Source: Candidatus Brockarchaeota archaeon
Lineage (GTDB): Archaea; Thermoproteota; EX4484-205; JAAOZO01
Assembly: GCA_017601145.1 (NCBI GenBank)
Contig: JAFNIV010000001.1
Location: 1 to 39,801 of the forward strand
Length of the DNA stretch: 39,801 bases
Reading direction: 5' to 3'
The notes beneath the pieces were generated by a model. The model ran no database searches and was not told the DNA's origin. It saw only the letters and a program-made list of their open reading frames with translations. A program made the position numbers and the translations under genes. Shown here piece by piece: positions 33,555-39,801 of this stretch (position 1 is its first letter; every line of letters begins with the position of its first letter).

Positions 33555-35294
33555 TTAGTCCTTCCTGAGTTTAGTTTCAAGCAAAACTACAATAAGACAA
33601 AGTAATTGAAAAATCATTGCAGAACTTGGGATAATTTCAACGTATTCCCCGAGTAAGCTGCTTACAGTTAAGTAAAACGTTAAACTAAATATAGAAGTTA
33701 TAAGTAGTGAGAGTATTAAGTTCAAATCTGAAGTTGAAGAAAAGAACAACAACACAAAAAATGATAAAACAAACAAAAAGGTAACGAATTGCGGAATATG
33801 AAGTTCATACGTTCTAAAGAAAGTCCAAATTGTAATAGGTATTGTTTTTGATACAATTATGATAGGAAGAAAATAAGATAGCCAGAAAAAGAATAATATT
33901 AATCCTCTCTGGAGTGATACAAACCAGTCTAGACCAAGACTTATTACTATTAGAAATAAGGAAGCCATAAAAGAAAAAATAAAAAGCATAAATACAAAGG
34001 AATCTAAAATAGTGCTACCTACAGACCTAACTTCTGAGGAAACCACTTGTTCTCCGTTTACTATACCTCCAACATAAAAATATAATGAACCAAAGATAGG
34101 TTTTTCAATATAACCTGAAAAGGAGTTACCTTTTGCTTCAAGTTTTTTTGTTTTCCATCTATCCCAAGGCATATCGTATCTGTAGTTAACTATAACAGAA
34201 TCTACATTTTTACCTGTAGCATTTATCTCTATCTTATCTCCTTCGACTTTGTAATACGAGATGTTTACACTTGGTAAATGACCTTCACCCTTTAGCCAGT
34301 AGTCAAACCATATGAGAGCTGAATATATCCAAGCAGATTGTACTTCAAAGTGACCAACATTGGGTAGCATATCTATTGACTTTATACTACTTACAGAGGA
34401 GTATGTTTCATTGAAACTAAAAAAAGGAAAGAATTCGTCAGAAGTGCCAACTAAGAAAAGTATTGGAATTCTTATTTCTTTAGCATAAGCTATTGGATCA
34501 AAGAATTCAGCTAATTTTAATGCCCTTTGAGAAGAAGCATTTTCATTTTTTGGAATATGCCCTATAGCAAGAGAGCCAGTTGATATTAAATAAGAAAAGT
34601 TACCTCCAGCGACAACAGGAACACTTGTTCTTATTCTCTTATCAAGAGCAGCAATCCAGATTGATTCAAGACCTCCTTGAGATGCTCCGCATACTGCAAT
34701 AGCTGATTTGTTAACAAATGGTAACTCAAATAGTAAACTTACTCCACGTAATGCGGAGTAAGTTAAACGGTAATAGTATGAAAAATAGGGAGAAATAGAT
34801 AAATTAAGTCTGTTTTCGTTAGATTCTGGAGGACCAGTTGACTTCCCTTGGCCAGGACCAGAAATAGACAATGCAACATAACCTCTTTTTGCAAGTTCAA
34901 TTGCAAAGGGTAGCATTGAATTTGCTGTTCCATAAGAACCATGCATTAGAAGGATAGCAGGATAAGTACCTTCTTGGATTGGCCTTGTTATGTAGCCGTT
35001 TATAATTACTTTAGTATTCCCATAGATTTCACTGGTATAGTTTACCTCTGCAATTTCTACATTAGTATCTATAACTCTCCAAGTTCCAAGTGAAAAGTTC
35101 GTTGGACTATTAACAGAAGAAAGATCCCAAAAAGAAGTGTTGTAGTAGTTTAATTTAACTTGATAGCTTGGCGAAACAAGGAAGAAAAATAGAAAAAGAA
35201 ACGGAATAAAGACAAAACTAAACCTTAGCTTCTTACTACAGTTAAGCAAAAAACTAAAGGCGTAGAACTTTTTTAATTCATAGAAAGTTTTCAT
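33555..35294 (-). CDS. Membrane-anchored alpha/beta hydrolase with C-terminal membrane domain
   Basis: The 579-aa product begins with a hydrophobic segment (about 24-41), then an extracytoplasmic alpha/beta hydrolase domain (about 95-345): LLMHGSYG oxyanion region, ISGPGQGKSTGPPE, nucleophile elbow GASQGG (Ser205), Asp in GTSDEFFPF and His in NVGHFE. A beta-rich linker (about 345-425) follows, and the last ~150 residues form four or more membrane helices. Acetyl xylan esterase-like and prolyl oligopeptidase-like hydrolases have this core; the substrate is unknown. Several N-x-S/T sites in the outer domain suit archaeal N-glycosylation. A TATA box lies 26 nt before the ATG. Confidence 0.8.
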   Translation of the reverse strand: MKTFYELKKFYAFSFLLNCSKKLRFSFVFIPFLFLFFFLVSPSYQVKLNYYNTSFWDLSSVNSPTNFSLGTWRVIDTNVEIAEVNYTSEIYGNTKVIINGYITRPIQEGTYPAILLMHGSYGTANSMLPFAIELAKRGYVALSISGPGQGKSTGPPESNENRLNLSISPYFSYYYRLTYSALRGVSLLFELPFVNKSAIAVCGASQGGLESIWIAALDKRIRTSVPVVAGGNFSYLISTGSLAIGHIPKNENASSQRALKLAEFFDPIAYAKEIRIPILFLVGTSDEFFPFFSFNETYSSVSSIKSIDMLPNVGHFEVQSAWIYSALIWFDYWLKGEGHLPSVNISYYKVEGDKIEINATGKNVDSVIVNYRYDMPWDRWKTKKLEAKGNSFSGYIEKPIFGSLYFYVGGIVNGEQVVSSEVRSVGSTILDSFVFMLFIFSFMASLFLIVISLGLDWFVSLQRGLILFFFWLSYFLPIIIVSKTIPITIWTFFRTYELHIPQFVTFLFVLSFFVLLFFSSTSDLNLILSLLITSIFSLTFYLTVSSLLGEYVEIIPSSAMIFQLLCLIVVLLETKLRKD

Positions 35295-35375
35295 AAGCAG
35301 CCTACTCCAAAAATCTTTATAGCTTCAGCAAATTTTTAGGTCTATTGCTCTTTATACTAGAATGAATTTTCTAAT

Positions 35376-36032
35376 TTATTTTTTAGGTGGAGCGAGCACA
35401 TATATCATTTGTTTATCAGGAAGTTCTGCCTTGGTTATCTCTATCCAATTAGTTTCTAACCTTTTTACATTTGTCTTATTCTTTAGGAATTTCTCGATGC
35501 TATCTATTGGAAAGTCAAGATATTCAGTTTTATAATGCATAGGAATAACTACTTTTGGATTAAGTAATTTTATAACTTCATCGGCTTCATCTGAATTTAT
35601 AGTGTAAAAACCACCAACAGGCACTAGCAATACATCTACGTAACCTATTTTATTTTTGAATTCAGTGCTTGGAACTTCTCCAAGATCTCCTAAGTGAACA
35701 ATATCTAGGTTATCTAAAGATATCTTAAACACAGTAATGTTCCCTCTTTCTTTTCCCATTGATTTATCATGAAATTCAGGAATGCCTTTTATTTTTAGTC
35801 CATCTTCCGATAACTCTATAGGAGACCTTATAATCTTTGGGTTACCTTTAACAACTTTAACGTTGTTATGGTCAAAGTGTTCATGTGAAACTAGCACATA
35901 GTTAGCAACTTTATCAATCTTTGGATAATGAATTCCAGAAGAAGTTTCAAAGGGGTCTATTACAATTTTAGCTTGCTCATGTTGAATAAAGAAGCAAGCA
36001 TGCCCTAACCACTCAATTCTCACCATCTTCAC
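35376..36032 (-). CDS. Metal-dependent hydrolase, UPF0173 (metallo-beta-lactamase fold)
   Basis: The 218-aa product has the metallo-beta-lactamase motifs of UPF0173/YtkL-type proteins: WLGHACFFI near the start (9-17), the metal site SHEHFDHNNVK (about 49-59), VHLGDLGEVPS and PVGGFYTINSDEA, and VIPMHYKTEY near 170. Substrate is unknown. The start is GTG at 36032, placed by a TATA-like AAGTTAAATTTAG about 26 nt upstream; an ATG two codons later is also possible. Confidence 0.88.
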   Translation of the reverse strand: MKMVRIEWLGHACFFIQHEQAKIVIDPFETSSGIHYPKIDKVANYVLVSHEHFDHNNVKVVKGNPKIIRSPIELSEDGLKIKGIPEFHDKSMGKERGNITVFKISLDNLDIVHLGDLGEVPSTEFKNKIGYVDVLLVPVGGFYTINSDEADEVIKLLNPKVVIPMHYKTEYLDFPIDSIEKFLKNKTNVKRLETNWIEITKAELPDKQMIYVLAPPKK

Positions 36033-36115
36033 TTCTACAATAGCTCTATTTGGCTAAATTTAACTTTTTTGCCAACTTTTATTTTTTCTAAATAAAATAA
36101 CTGGAGACCTTAAGT

Positions 36116-36502
36116 TTAAAGTTGGTATAAATCTAAAATATCCTCAAGTTTTGAAAAATAAAGCTCTTCAAGTTTTAAAAAATTTTTTCGAGAATGAGCT
36201 AAGACACCGCCTCCAAAATTACTTGGAATATGCAGAAGCTCGTGGATTAGAACTCTAATCTTCTGTTTTTTGTTTAAAGGACTAAATTTTTCATCTATTA
36301 CTTCAATTACATAACTTGGTTCGAGGCCTAAACCAACTTGAACACATTTTGGTAGCCCGTGAATTCGTGCCACAGTACCTACTGAATGACTACCTTTACT
36401 TCTAACAACTCGAATGTTTTCTGGATTAATATAGTTTAACTCAAGATCCCTTATGAGTCTTACCAATACAGCTTCTAACTCATGATCACGTACATACTTC
36501 AG
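36116..36502 (-). CDS. Small predicted zinc metallopeptidase (COG4900-like), probable CTG start
   Basis: The product has one zinc site, IHELLHIPSNFGGG (HExxH), preceded by RVVRSKGSHSVGTVARIHGLP and PSYVIEVIDEKF, which matches the small archaeal predicted metallopeptidases. From a TTG at 36466 the protein is 116 aa and lacks the N-terminal helix expected for the family. The frame stays open upstream and encodes KYVRDHELEAVL. The only sensible initiator there is CTG at 36502, with AAGGTGATC, a near-perfect Shine-Dalgarno, 5 nt before it (128 aa). A 6-codon ATG micro-ORF overlaps this CTG as CTGA. Confidence 0.75.
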   Translation of the reverse strand: MKYVRDHELEAVLVRLIRDLELNYINPENIRVVRSKGSHSVGTVARIHGLPKCVQVGLGLEPSYVIEVIDEKFSPLNKKQKIRVLIHELLHIPSNFGGGVLAHSRKNFLKLEELYFSKLEDILDLYQL

Positions 36503-36549
36503 ATGAAGATCACCTTCATTAGCACTATTTTTAAGTAAAAAAATATTTC
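36499..36549 (-). promoter_or_regulatory. Promoter, strong Shine-Dalgarno and micro-ORF before the metallopeptidase
   Basis: A TATA-like run (antisense of about 36538-36548) is centred about 25 nt before an ATG at 36519-36517. ATG-AAG-GTG-ATC-TTC-ATC-TGA follows, ending across the CTG at 36502-36500. AAGGTGATC within it complements the 16S 3' end. Confidence 0.45.
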
Positions 36550-36570
36550 TTAGTTAACCAAAAACTAACA

Positions 36571-37389
36571 TTAAAAAAGAAAACTTAACTCTTTCTCTAT
36601 GGTGTAGTTAGGAAGTTTCTCGTATTTCTCTGTAGTTCCAACATCATACCAAAAAGAAGAAGTTACGTAGCCAAAAACACTTTCATTCCTAGAAATAAGG
36701 AAGGGAATTAAGTCACGCATAATGTCTAAGTCACAATAACCTCCGTTCCACATCTGCTTTAAGTATGCGAAAACCCTACCACTTAAAACTAAGACTCCTA
36801 TGCTAACTGGAACCTTTAGGTCTGGTTTTTCAACAAACTTAACTATGCGAAAATCATTAGAAAGTTCAGCAATTCCTACTTGTATAGGGTAGTTCATAGA
36901 AAGCACGACCGTCGCTGTTGCCCCTTTTTCTTTATGATAATTTAAAACATCTTTAATGTTTAAGTTCGTTAGGATATCTCCATAATAAATCAGTAATAGA
37001 TTATTTTCGTTTAAAACTCCAGCCAAGTATGCGTTTAACAAGGCGCACGCAGTACCTTTCATGTTGAAAGCATCAAGAACATAACTTATTTTTACGCCAA
37101 ATCGGCGTCCATCGTCAAAGTAGTTTTCTATTTGGTCTGCTTTATATCCAGCAAGGATACATACTTCTGTTATACTATGGTACCTTAGCAACCGAATAAC
37201 GTATTCTAAAAGAGGTTTTTGCTTAGAACCTATTGGGATCATACACTTTTGAAAATAATAAGTTAGTGGTCGAAGTCGTAAACCTTCGCCTCCGGCAAGT
37301 ACTACTGCTTTGACTTTTTCTTCGCTTTTTTCTTGATTATTGAAGGAGTTTAGAGACAAGTTAGCTACGGGGAAACTTTGATAGTTCAA
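36571..37389 (-). CDS. Sugar-1-phosphate nucleotidyltransferase
   Basis: This protein makes an NDP-sugar from a sugar 1-phosphate and NTP. The 272-aa product has the signature VVLAGGEGLRLRPLT (about 29-43), IPIGSKQKPLLEYVI, YYGDILTNL with the metal Asp (about 134-142), FVEKP and FWYDVGTTEKY near the end. There is no C-terminal hexapeptide or acyltransferase domain. NTP and sugar specificity cannot be read. The start is unclear: the TTG at 37389 overlaps an AT-rich TATA-like run (near 37393-37400), so a TTG at 37359 may be the real one. It lies just downstream of the histone gene. Confidence 0.88.
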   Translation of the reverse strand: MNYQSFPVANLSLNSFNNQEKSEEKVKAVVLAGGEGLRLRPLTYYFQKCMIPIGSKQKPLLEYVIRLLRYHSITEVCILAGYKADQIENYFDDGRRFGVKISYVLDAFNMKGTACALLNAYLAGVLNENNLLLIYYGDILTNLNIKDVLNYHKEKGATATVVLSMNYPIQVGIAELSNDFRIVKFVEKPDLKVPVSIGVLVLSGRVFAYLKQMWNGGYCDLDIMRDLIPFLISRNESVFGYVTSSFWYDVGTTEKYEKLPNYTIEKELSFLF

Positions 37390-37426
37390 AAATAAAAATT
37401 ACTCATTGGCTTTGTTGCTAAAGATT

Positions 37427-37639
37427 TTAGAAGTCCTGTGGTTGTATTGTAGCTCTCTTATTCATTTCTGCTCTTTCTGCAGCTTTAGCAAGTAATGCTT
37501 CTACTTGTTTATTTAGAGCTTCAAGAGCATCCTCAGCAACTCTTTTATTCTTCTGTTTAAAGAATTCTCTTACAGCTGATTTAGTTATGTAGCTGGTTTC
37601 TTTTTCCTCTTTCTTTTCTTCTTGGGACATTGCTACCAT
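37427..37639 (-). CDS. Archaeal histone with truncated third helix
   Basis: The 70-aa product has a charged N-terminal tail (residues 3-14, E/K-rich), helix alpha-1 (about 18-29), loop KNKRVAEDA and helix alpha-2 (about 34-61). It then ends at RATIQPQDF. The R62...D69 spacing matches the Arg-Asp clamp of HMfB (R52, D59), but the protein stops there, so alpha-3, normally 9-10 residues longer, is missing. Stops follow at once in frame. A GTTAATAAAG box about 26 nt before the ATG makes it leaderless. It should bind DNA as a dimer; stacking may be altered. Confidence 0.88.
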   Translation of the reverse strand: MVAMSQEEKKEEKETSYITKSAVREFFKQKNKRVAEDALEALNKQVEALLAKAAERAEMNKRATIQPQDF

Positions 37640-37767
37640 CTAAGGGAATAGCAGACTTTATTAACTTTTTGCCCTATAAAAGAATAGCAAAACCTTATTT
37701 TAATTAATATGATAAAGAACAGACAAAAAGCTTAAAAGTAAGCTTATTTTTATTAAAGTTAGAAAAA

Positions 37768-37980
37768 GTGAGTAACGAAGAGCTAGTAGTAGTTGGACCA
37801 CACTTTGACATGGTTTTAACCCAAGACAAGGACGAGTTAAAGAAGAAAGTTCTTAACATAATTAAAGTCAAAAAAACTGTTAGGAGCGGAGAAATTTGGA
37901 AAGAAGTTAACTGTCACCTTTGGGAACTATATCTTGTGTTAAAAGAATTAAAAGAAGAGAACAAAATAAATGAAGTTTAA
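37768..37980 (+). CDS. Small wHTH-like protein of unknown function
   Basis: The 70-aa product begins with GTG, which a TTTTTATTAAAG box about 22-26 nt upstream places at the transcript start. The second half (KKKVLNIIKVKKTVRSGEIW, then KEVNCHLWELYLVLKELKEE) looks like a helix-turn-helix. I do not recognise a specific family. It is divergent from the histone gene and convergent with the deaminase gene (2 bp between stops). Confidence 0.6.
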   Translation: MSNEELVVVGPHFDMVLTQDKDELKKKVLNIIKVKKTVRSGEIWKEVNCHLWELYLVLKELKEENKINEV

Positions 37981-37982
37981 AA

Positions 37983-39314
37983 CTAACTTGATAATATAGA
38001 AATAATTCTATCTTTTAGCTTATTCACTTCCTCGAATAATTTATCGTAACTCAATCCAACTATTACCCCATTTTGGATAAGTTGCTTTCCACCCACGAAA
38101 ACATGGACTACGTCGTTGCTCTTGGCTGAAAAAATTAAATGAGCATAAGGATCATAAAGAGGATTTGCATTTATTCTTTTTAAACTTAAGACAACTATAT
38201 CTGCTTTATATCCTTTTTCTAGTTTCCCAATTTCATCTTCCCAGCATAACGCCTTAGCGCCTTCAATAGTCATTAACCTAAAAACCTCATAAGACTTAAC
38301 TGCATCGGCTCTTCGTGCAAGACCCCTATAAAGTAATGCAAGAAGCTTAGCGGACTCTAGAACATCTAGAGAATTGTTTGAAGCTGCACTATCTGTTCCT
38401 AAGCTACTTATAACTCCAAGTTCTCTAAACTTTAAGTATGGGGCAATACCCATACCAAGCTTTAGGTTAGAAACTAAATTCAGAGAAATTTTTACGTTAT
38501 TTTTTGCCAGTAAACTAACTTCTTCCTCTGAAACATGAACGACGTGAGCTGCTATGAAGTTTGGAGAAAGAACACCTATACTATTAAGATAATTTACAAC
38601 ACCACCATCGAAATTAATATTGAAGTTTTTCTTTATAGATTCAGCTTCTTGAGGAGATTCTGCAACATGTGAATGAATAATGATCTTACCTTTCTCATAA
38701 TATTTTTCATTAAGTTCGTTAGCTAGATTAACTGACTCTTTAAACGTATTTGGACCAACTGTGTAAGGCGCATGAGGGTCAACACTCACTCTTATTCTTC
38801 CTTTGTCATAACCATGCCACGTTTTGGTAAGGTCTTCTGTTAACTTAAATCCATTGTCTTTAGTGGTCTCAAAGATACCATGACCAACAACAGCACGAAT
38901 ACCAACCTTAGCAAAAGCATGAGCTTCGCTTGCTTCCTCTGAATAAAAGTACATTGAATTTAAAGTTGTTACACCAAACAAAAGTGATTCATATGCTCCC
39001 AAAGTTGCGCCCAGTTCAATATCTTTTGGAGTCAACTTAGCTTCTATGGGCCAAATTTTATTTTGCAACCATTCATGAAGAGGCAAATCTTCAGCATATC
39101 CTCTAAGAATGGACATTGCTGCATGTGTGTGCGTATTTATCATTCCGGGCATTACTATGCAGCCCTTTGCATCTATCTTATCATAAGAAGAATACTTAGA
39201 AACAACGCTCGCATCACCAACATCAACGATAGTATCATCTTCTATAACGACCGCGCCTTCACTAATTATTTTTTCTCCTGTTAGCACTATACCATTTTTT
39301 ATTACTAAGCCCAT
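37983..39314 (-). CDS. mtaD: 5-methylthioadenosine/S-adenosylhomocysteine deaminase
   Basis: This is an amidohydrolase-superfamily deaminase acting on MTA and SAH (and in some archaea 5'-deoxyadenosine). The 443-aa product has GMINTHTHAAMSILRGYAED (57-76) with metal His62 and His64, LHEWLQ, VDPHAPYTVGP, IHSHVAESPQEAES, AAHVVHVSEEEV and the catalytic LGTDSAASNNSLDVL. The tail GYKADIVVLSLK is typical. It lies 21 bp after the phosphorylase gene on the same strand, with a CTTATTTAAG box about 26 nt before its ATG, so it can be made alone or with that gene. Confidence 0.93.
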   Translation of the reverse strand: MGLVIKNGIVLTGEKIISEGAVVIEDDTIVDVGDASVVSKYSSYDKIDAKGCIVMPGMINTHTHAAMSILRGYAEDLPLHEWLQNKIWPIEAKLTPKDIELGATLGAYESLLFGVTTLNSMYFYSEEASEAHAFAKVGIRAVVGHGIFETTKDNGFKLTEDLTKTWHGYDKGRIRVSVDPHAPYTVGPNTFKESVNLANELNEKYYEKGKIIIHSHVAESPQEAESIKKNFNINFDGGVVNYLNSIGVLSPNFIAAHVVHVSEEEVSLLAKNNVKISLNLVSNLKLGMGIAPYLKFRELGVISSLGTDSAASNNSLDVLESAKLLALLYRGLARRADAVKSYEVFRLMTIEGAKALCWEDEIGKLEKGYKADIVVLSLKRINANPLYDPYAHLIFSAKSNDVVHVFVGGKQLIQNGVIVGLSYDKLFEEVNKLKDRIISILSS

Positions 39315-39335
39315 GAATATGTTTTATCTTTTGTC

Positions 39336-39801
39336 TTAAATAAGTTTTATGGTTTCTTCTAAAAGCAACTTTAATTTTGGAGCAAGAGTTTTCATTCTCT
39401 GTAAAACTTCTTCACTAGAAACTTTTTTTGCAATACCAGCAGCCCAGTTTGTTACAATACAAATCGATGCATACTCTAGATTTAGTTCTTTTGCAAGAAA
39501 AACTTCTGGAACCATAGTCATTCCAACTAAGTCACCCCCAATTCTCTTAAACATTTTTATTTCTGCAGCTGTTTCGAATCTTGGACCTTCCGTACAAACA
39601 TAAGTTCCCTTTGGATGTATTCTTAGACCTAGTTTCTTAGAAGCCATTAGTATTTTTGAAATAAGCATATTGGAAATTGGAAAAGTCATGTCAGTATGAA
39701 CAACTTTTCCATTTAGACCATCAAAAAAGGTATAAGTTCTCCCTTTTGTGAAATCTATAACTTGATCTGCAAGAACTAGTTCTCCAGGATGCATCCTCTC
39801 G
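39336..39801 (-). CDS. 5'-methylthioadenosine/inosine phosphorylase (partial, runs off the window)
   Basis: Only the C-terminal ~155 residues are inside the window; the frame continues past 39801. Conserved blocks of the MTAP/PNP family are ERMHPGELVLADQVIDFT, HTDMTFP, TYVCTEGPRFETAAEI, MVPEVFLAKEL and IVTNWAAGIAKKV. In the last block an Asn follows Thr, where MTA-specific enzymes such as human MTAP have Asp (TDYD); Asn is typical of 6-oxopurine enzymes. With the deaminase next door this points to phosphorolysis of 5'-methylthioinosine. Confidence 0.88.
   Translation of the reverse strand, partial: ERMHPGELVLADQVIDFTKGRTYTFFDGLNGKVVHTDMTFPISNMLISKILMASKKLGLRIHPKGTYVCTEGPRFETAAEIKMFKRIGGDLVGMTMVPEVFLAKELNLEYASICIVTNWAAGIAKKVSSEEVLQRMKTLAPKLKLLLEETIKLI

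Overview
The window reads as a stretch of chromosome from an AT-rich, probably thermophilic archaeon of the TACK/Thermoproteota type. The evidence is the archaeal information-processing genes (Rpo7-Spt4, Nop5-fibrillarin, a GINS23-like subunit with MCM, RfcS/RfcL, Orc1/Cdc6, Hel308), a histone, inositol-1-phosphate synthase, GTP-dependent dephospho-CoA kinase, and promoters with a TATA box about 26 nt before the start codon, so most mRNAs look leaderless. I cannot name the genus. Genes are packed tightly, often with stop codons a few bases apart in convergent pairs and ATGA or TAATG overlaps inside operons. No rRNA, tRNA or CRISPR array was recognised.

Layout. 1-5.3 kb: an IS200/IS605-derived short element, an ITPase, a leftward PIN-Rpo7-Spt4-DUF359 operon, then rightward nop5-fibrillarin-rnhB (C/D-box RNP and RNase HII). 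5.3-7.4 kb: pyrE, pyrF (UMP synthesis) and a HAD phosphatase, all leftward. 7.4-16.8 kb: a replication island with leftward gins23-mcm-hel308, rightward rfcS and rfcL, and leftward THUMP protein-orc1/cdc6-wHTH; a second copy of the short element lies between gins23 and rfcS. 16.8-22.7 kb: a roughly 480-bp gene-poor gap, an MFS transporter, a ceramidase-family hydrolase and the TldE/TldD pair. 22.7-26.5 kb: the third short-element copy, then nadA-nadC-nadB (de novo NAD). 26.5-31.7 kb: an alpha/beta hydrolase, a DegT aminotransferase and GalE-like epimerase (sugar nucleotide or glycan work), a double GNAT protein and an AnmK-like kinase. 32-37.6 kb: inositol-1-phosphate synthase, a C-glycoside deglycosidase beta-like protein, a membrane-anchored hydrolase, a UPF0173 metallohydrolase, a small metallopeptidase, a sugar nucleotidyltransferase and a histone with a shortened third helix. 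37.8-39.8 kb: a small wHTH-like protein and a purine salvage pair (MTA/SAH deaminase plus a nucleoside phosphorylase cut by the window edge).

Main points for a second look. (1) Three roughly 280-bp elements keep both ends of an IS200/IS605 element plus only the last ~65 codons of tnpB, with stops or a frameshift in two copies; they look like non-autonomous elements that could still encode an omega-RNA for a TnpB elsewhere. (2) At five genes the predicted transcription start falls on the first base of a 4-9 codon micro-ORF, which overlaps the start of the real gene and in most cases carries its Shine-Dalgarno bases. (3) A small metallopeptidase appears to start at CTG. (4) The histone ends within helix alpha-3. 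(5) The Orc1/Cdc6 protein has Asn where the Walker B catalytic Glu is expected. (6) An AnmK homologue and an orphan C-deglycosidase beta-like protein are unexpected in this setting.
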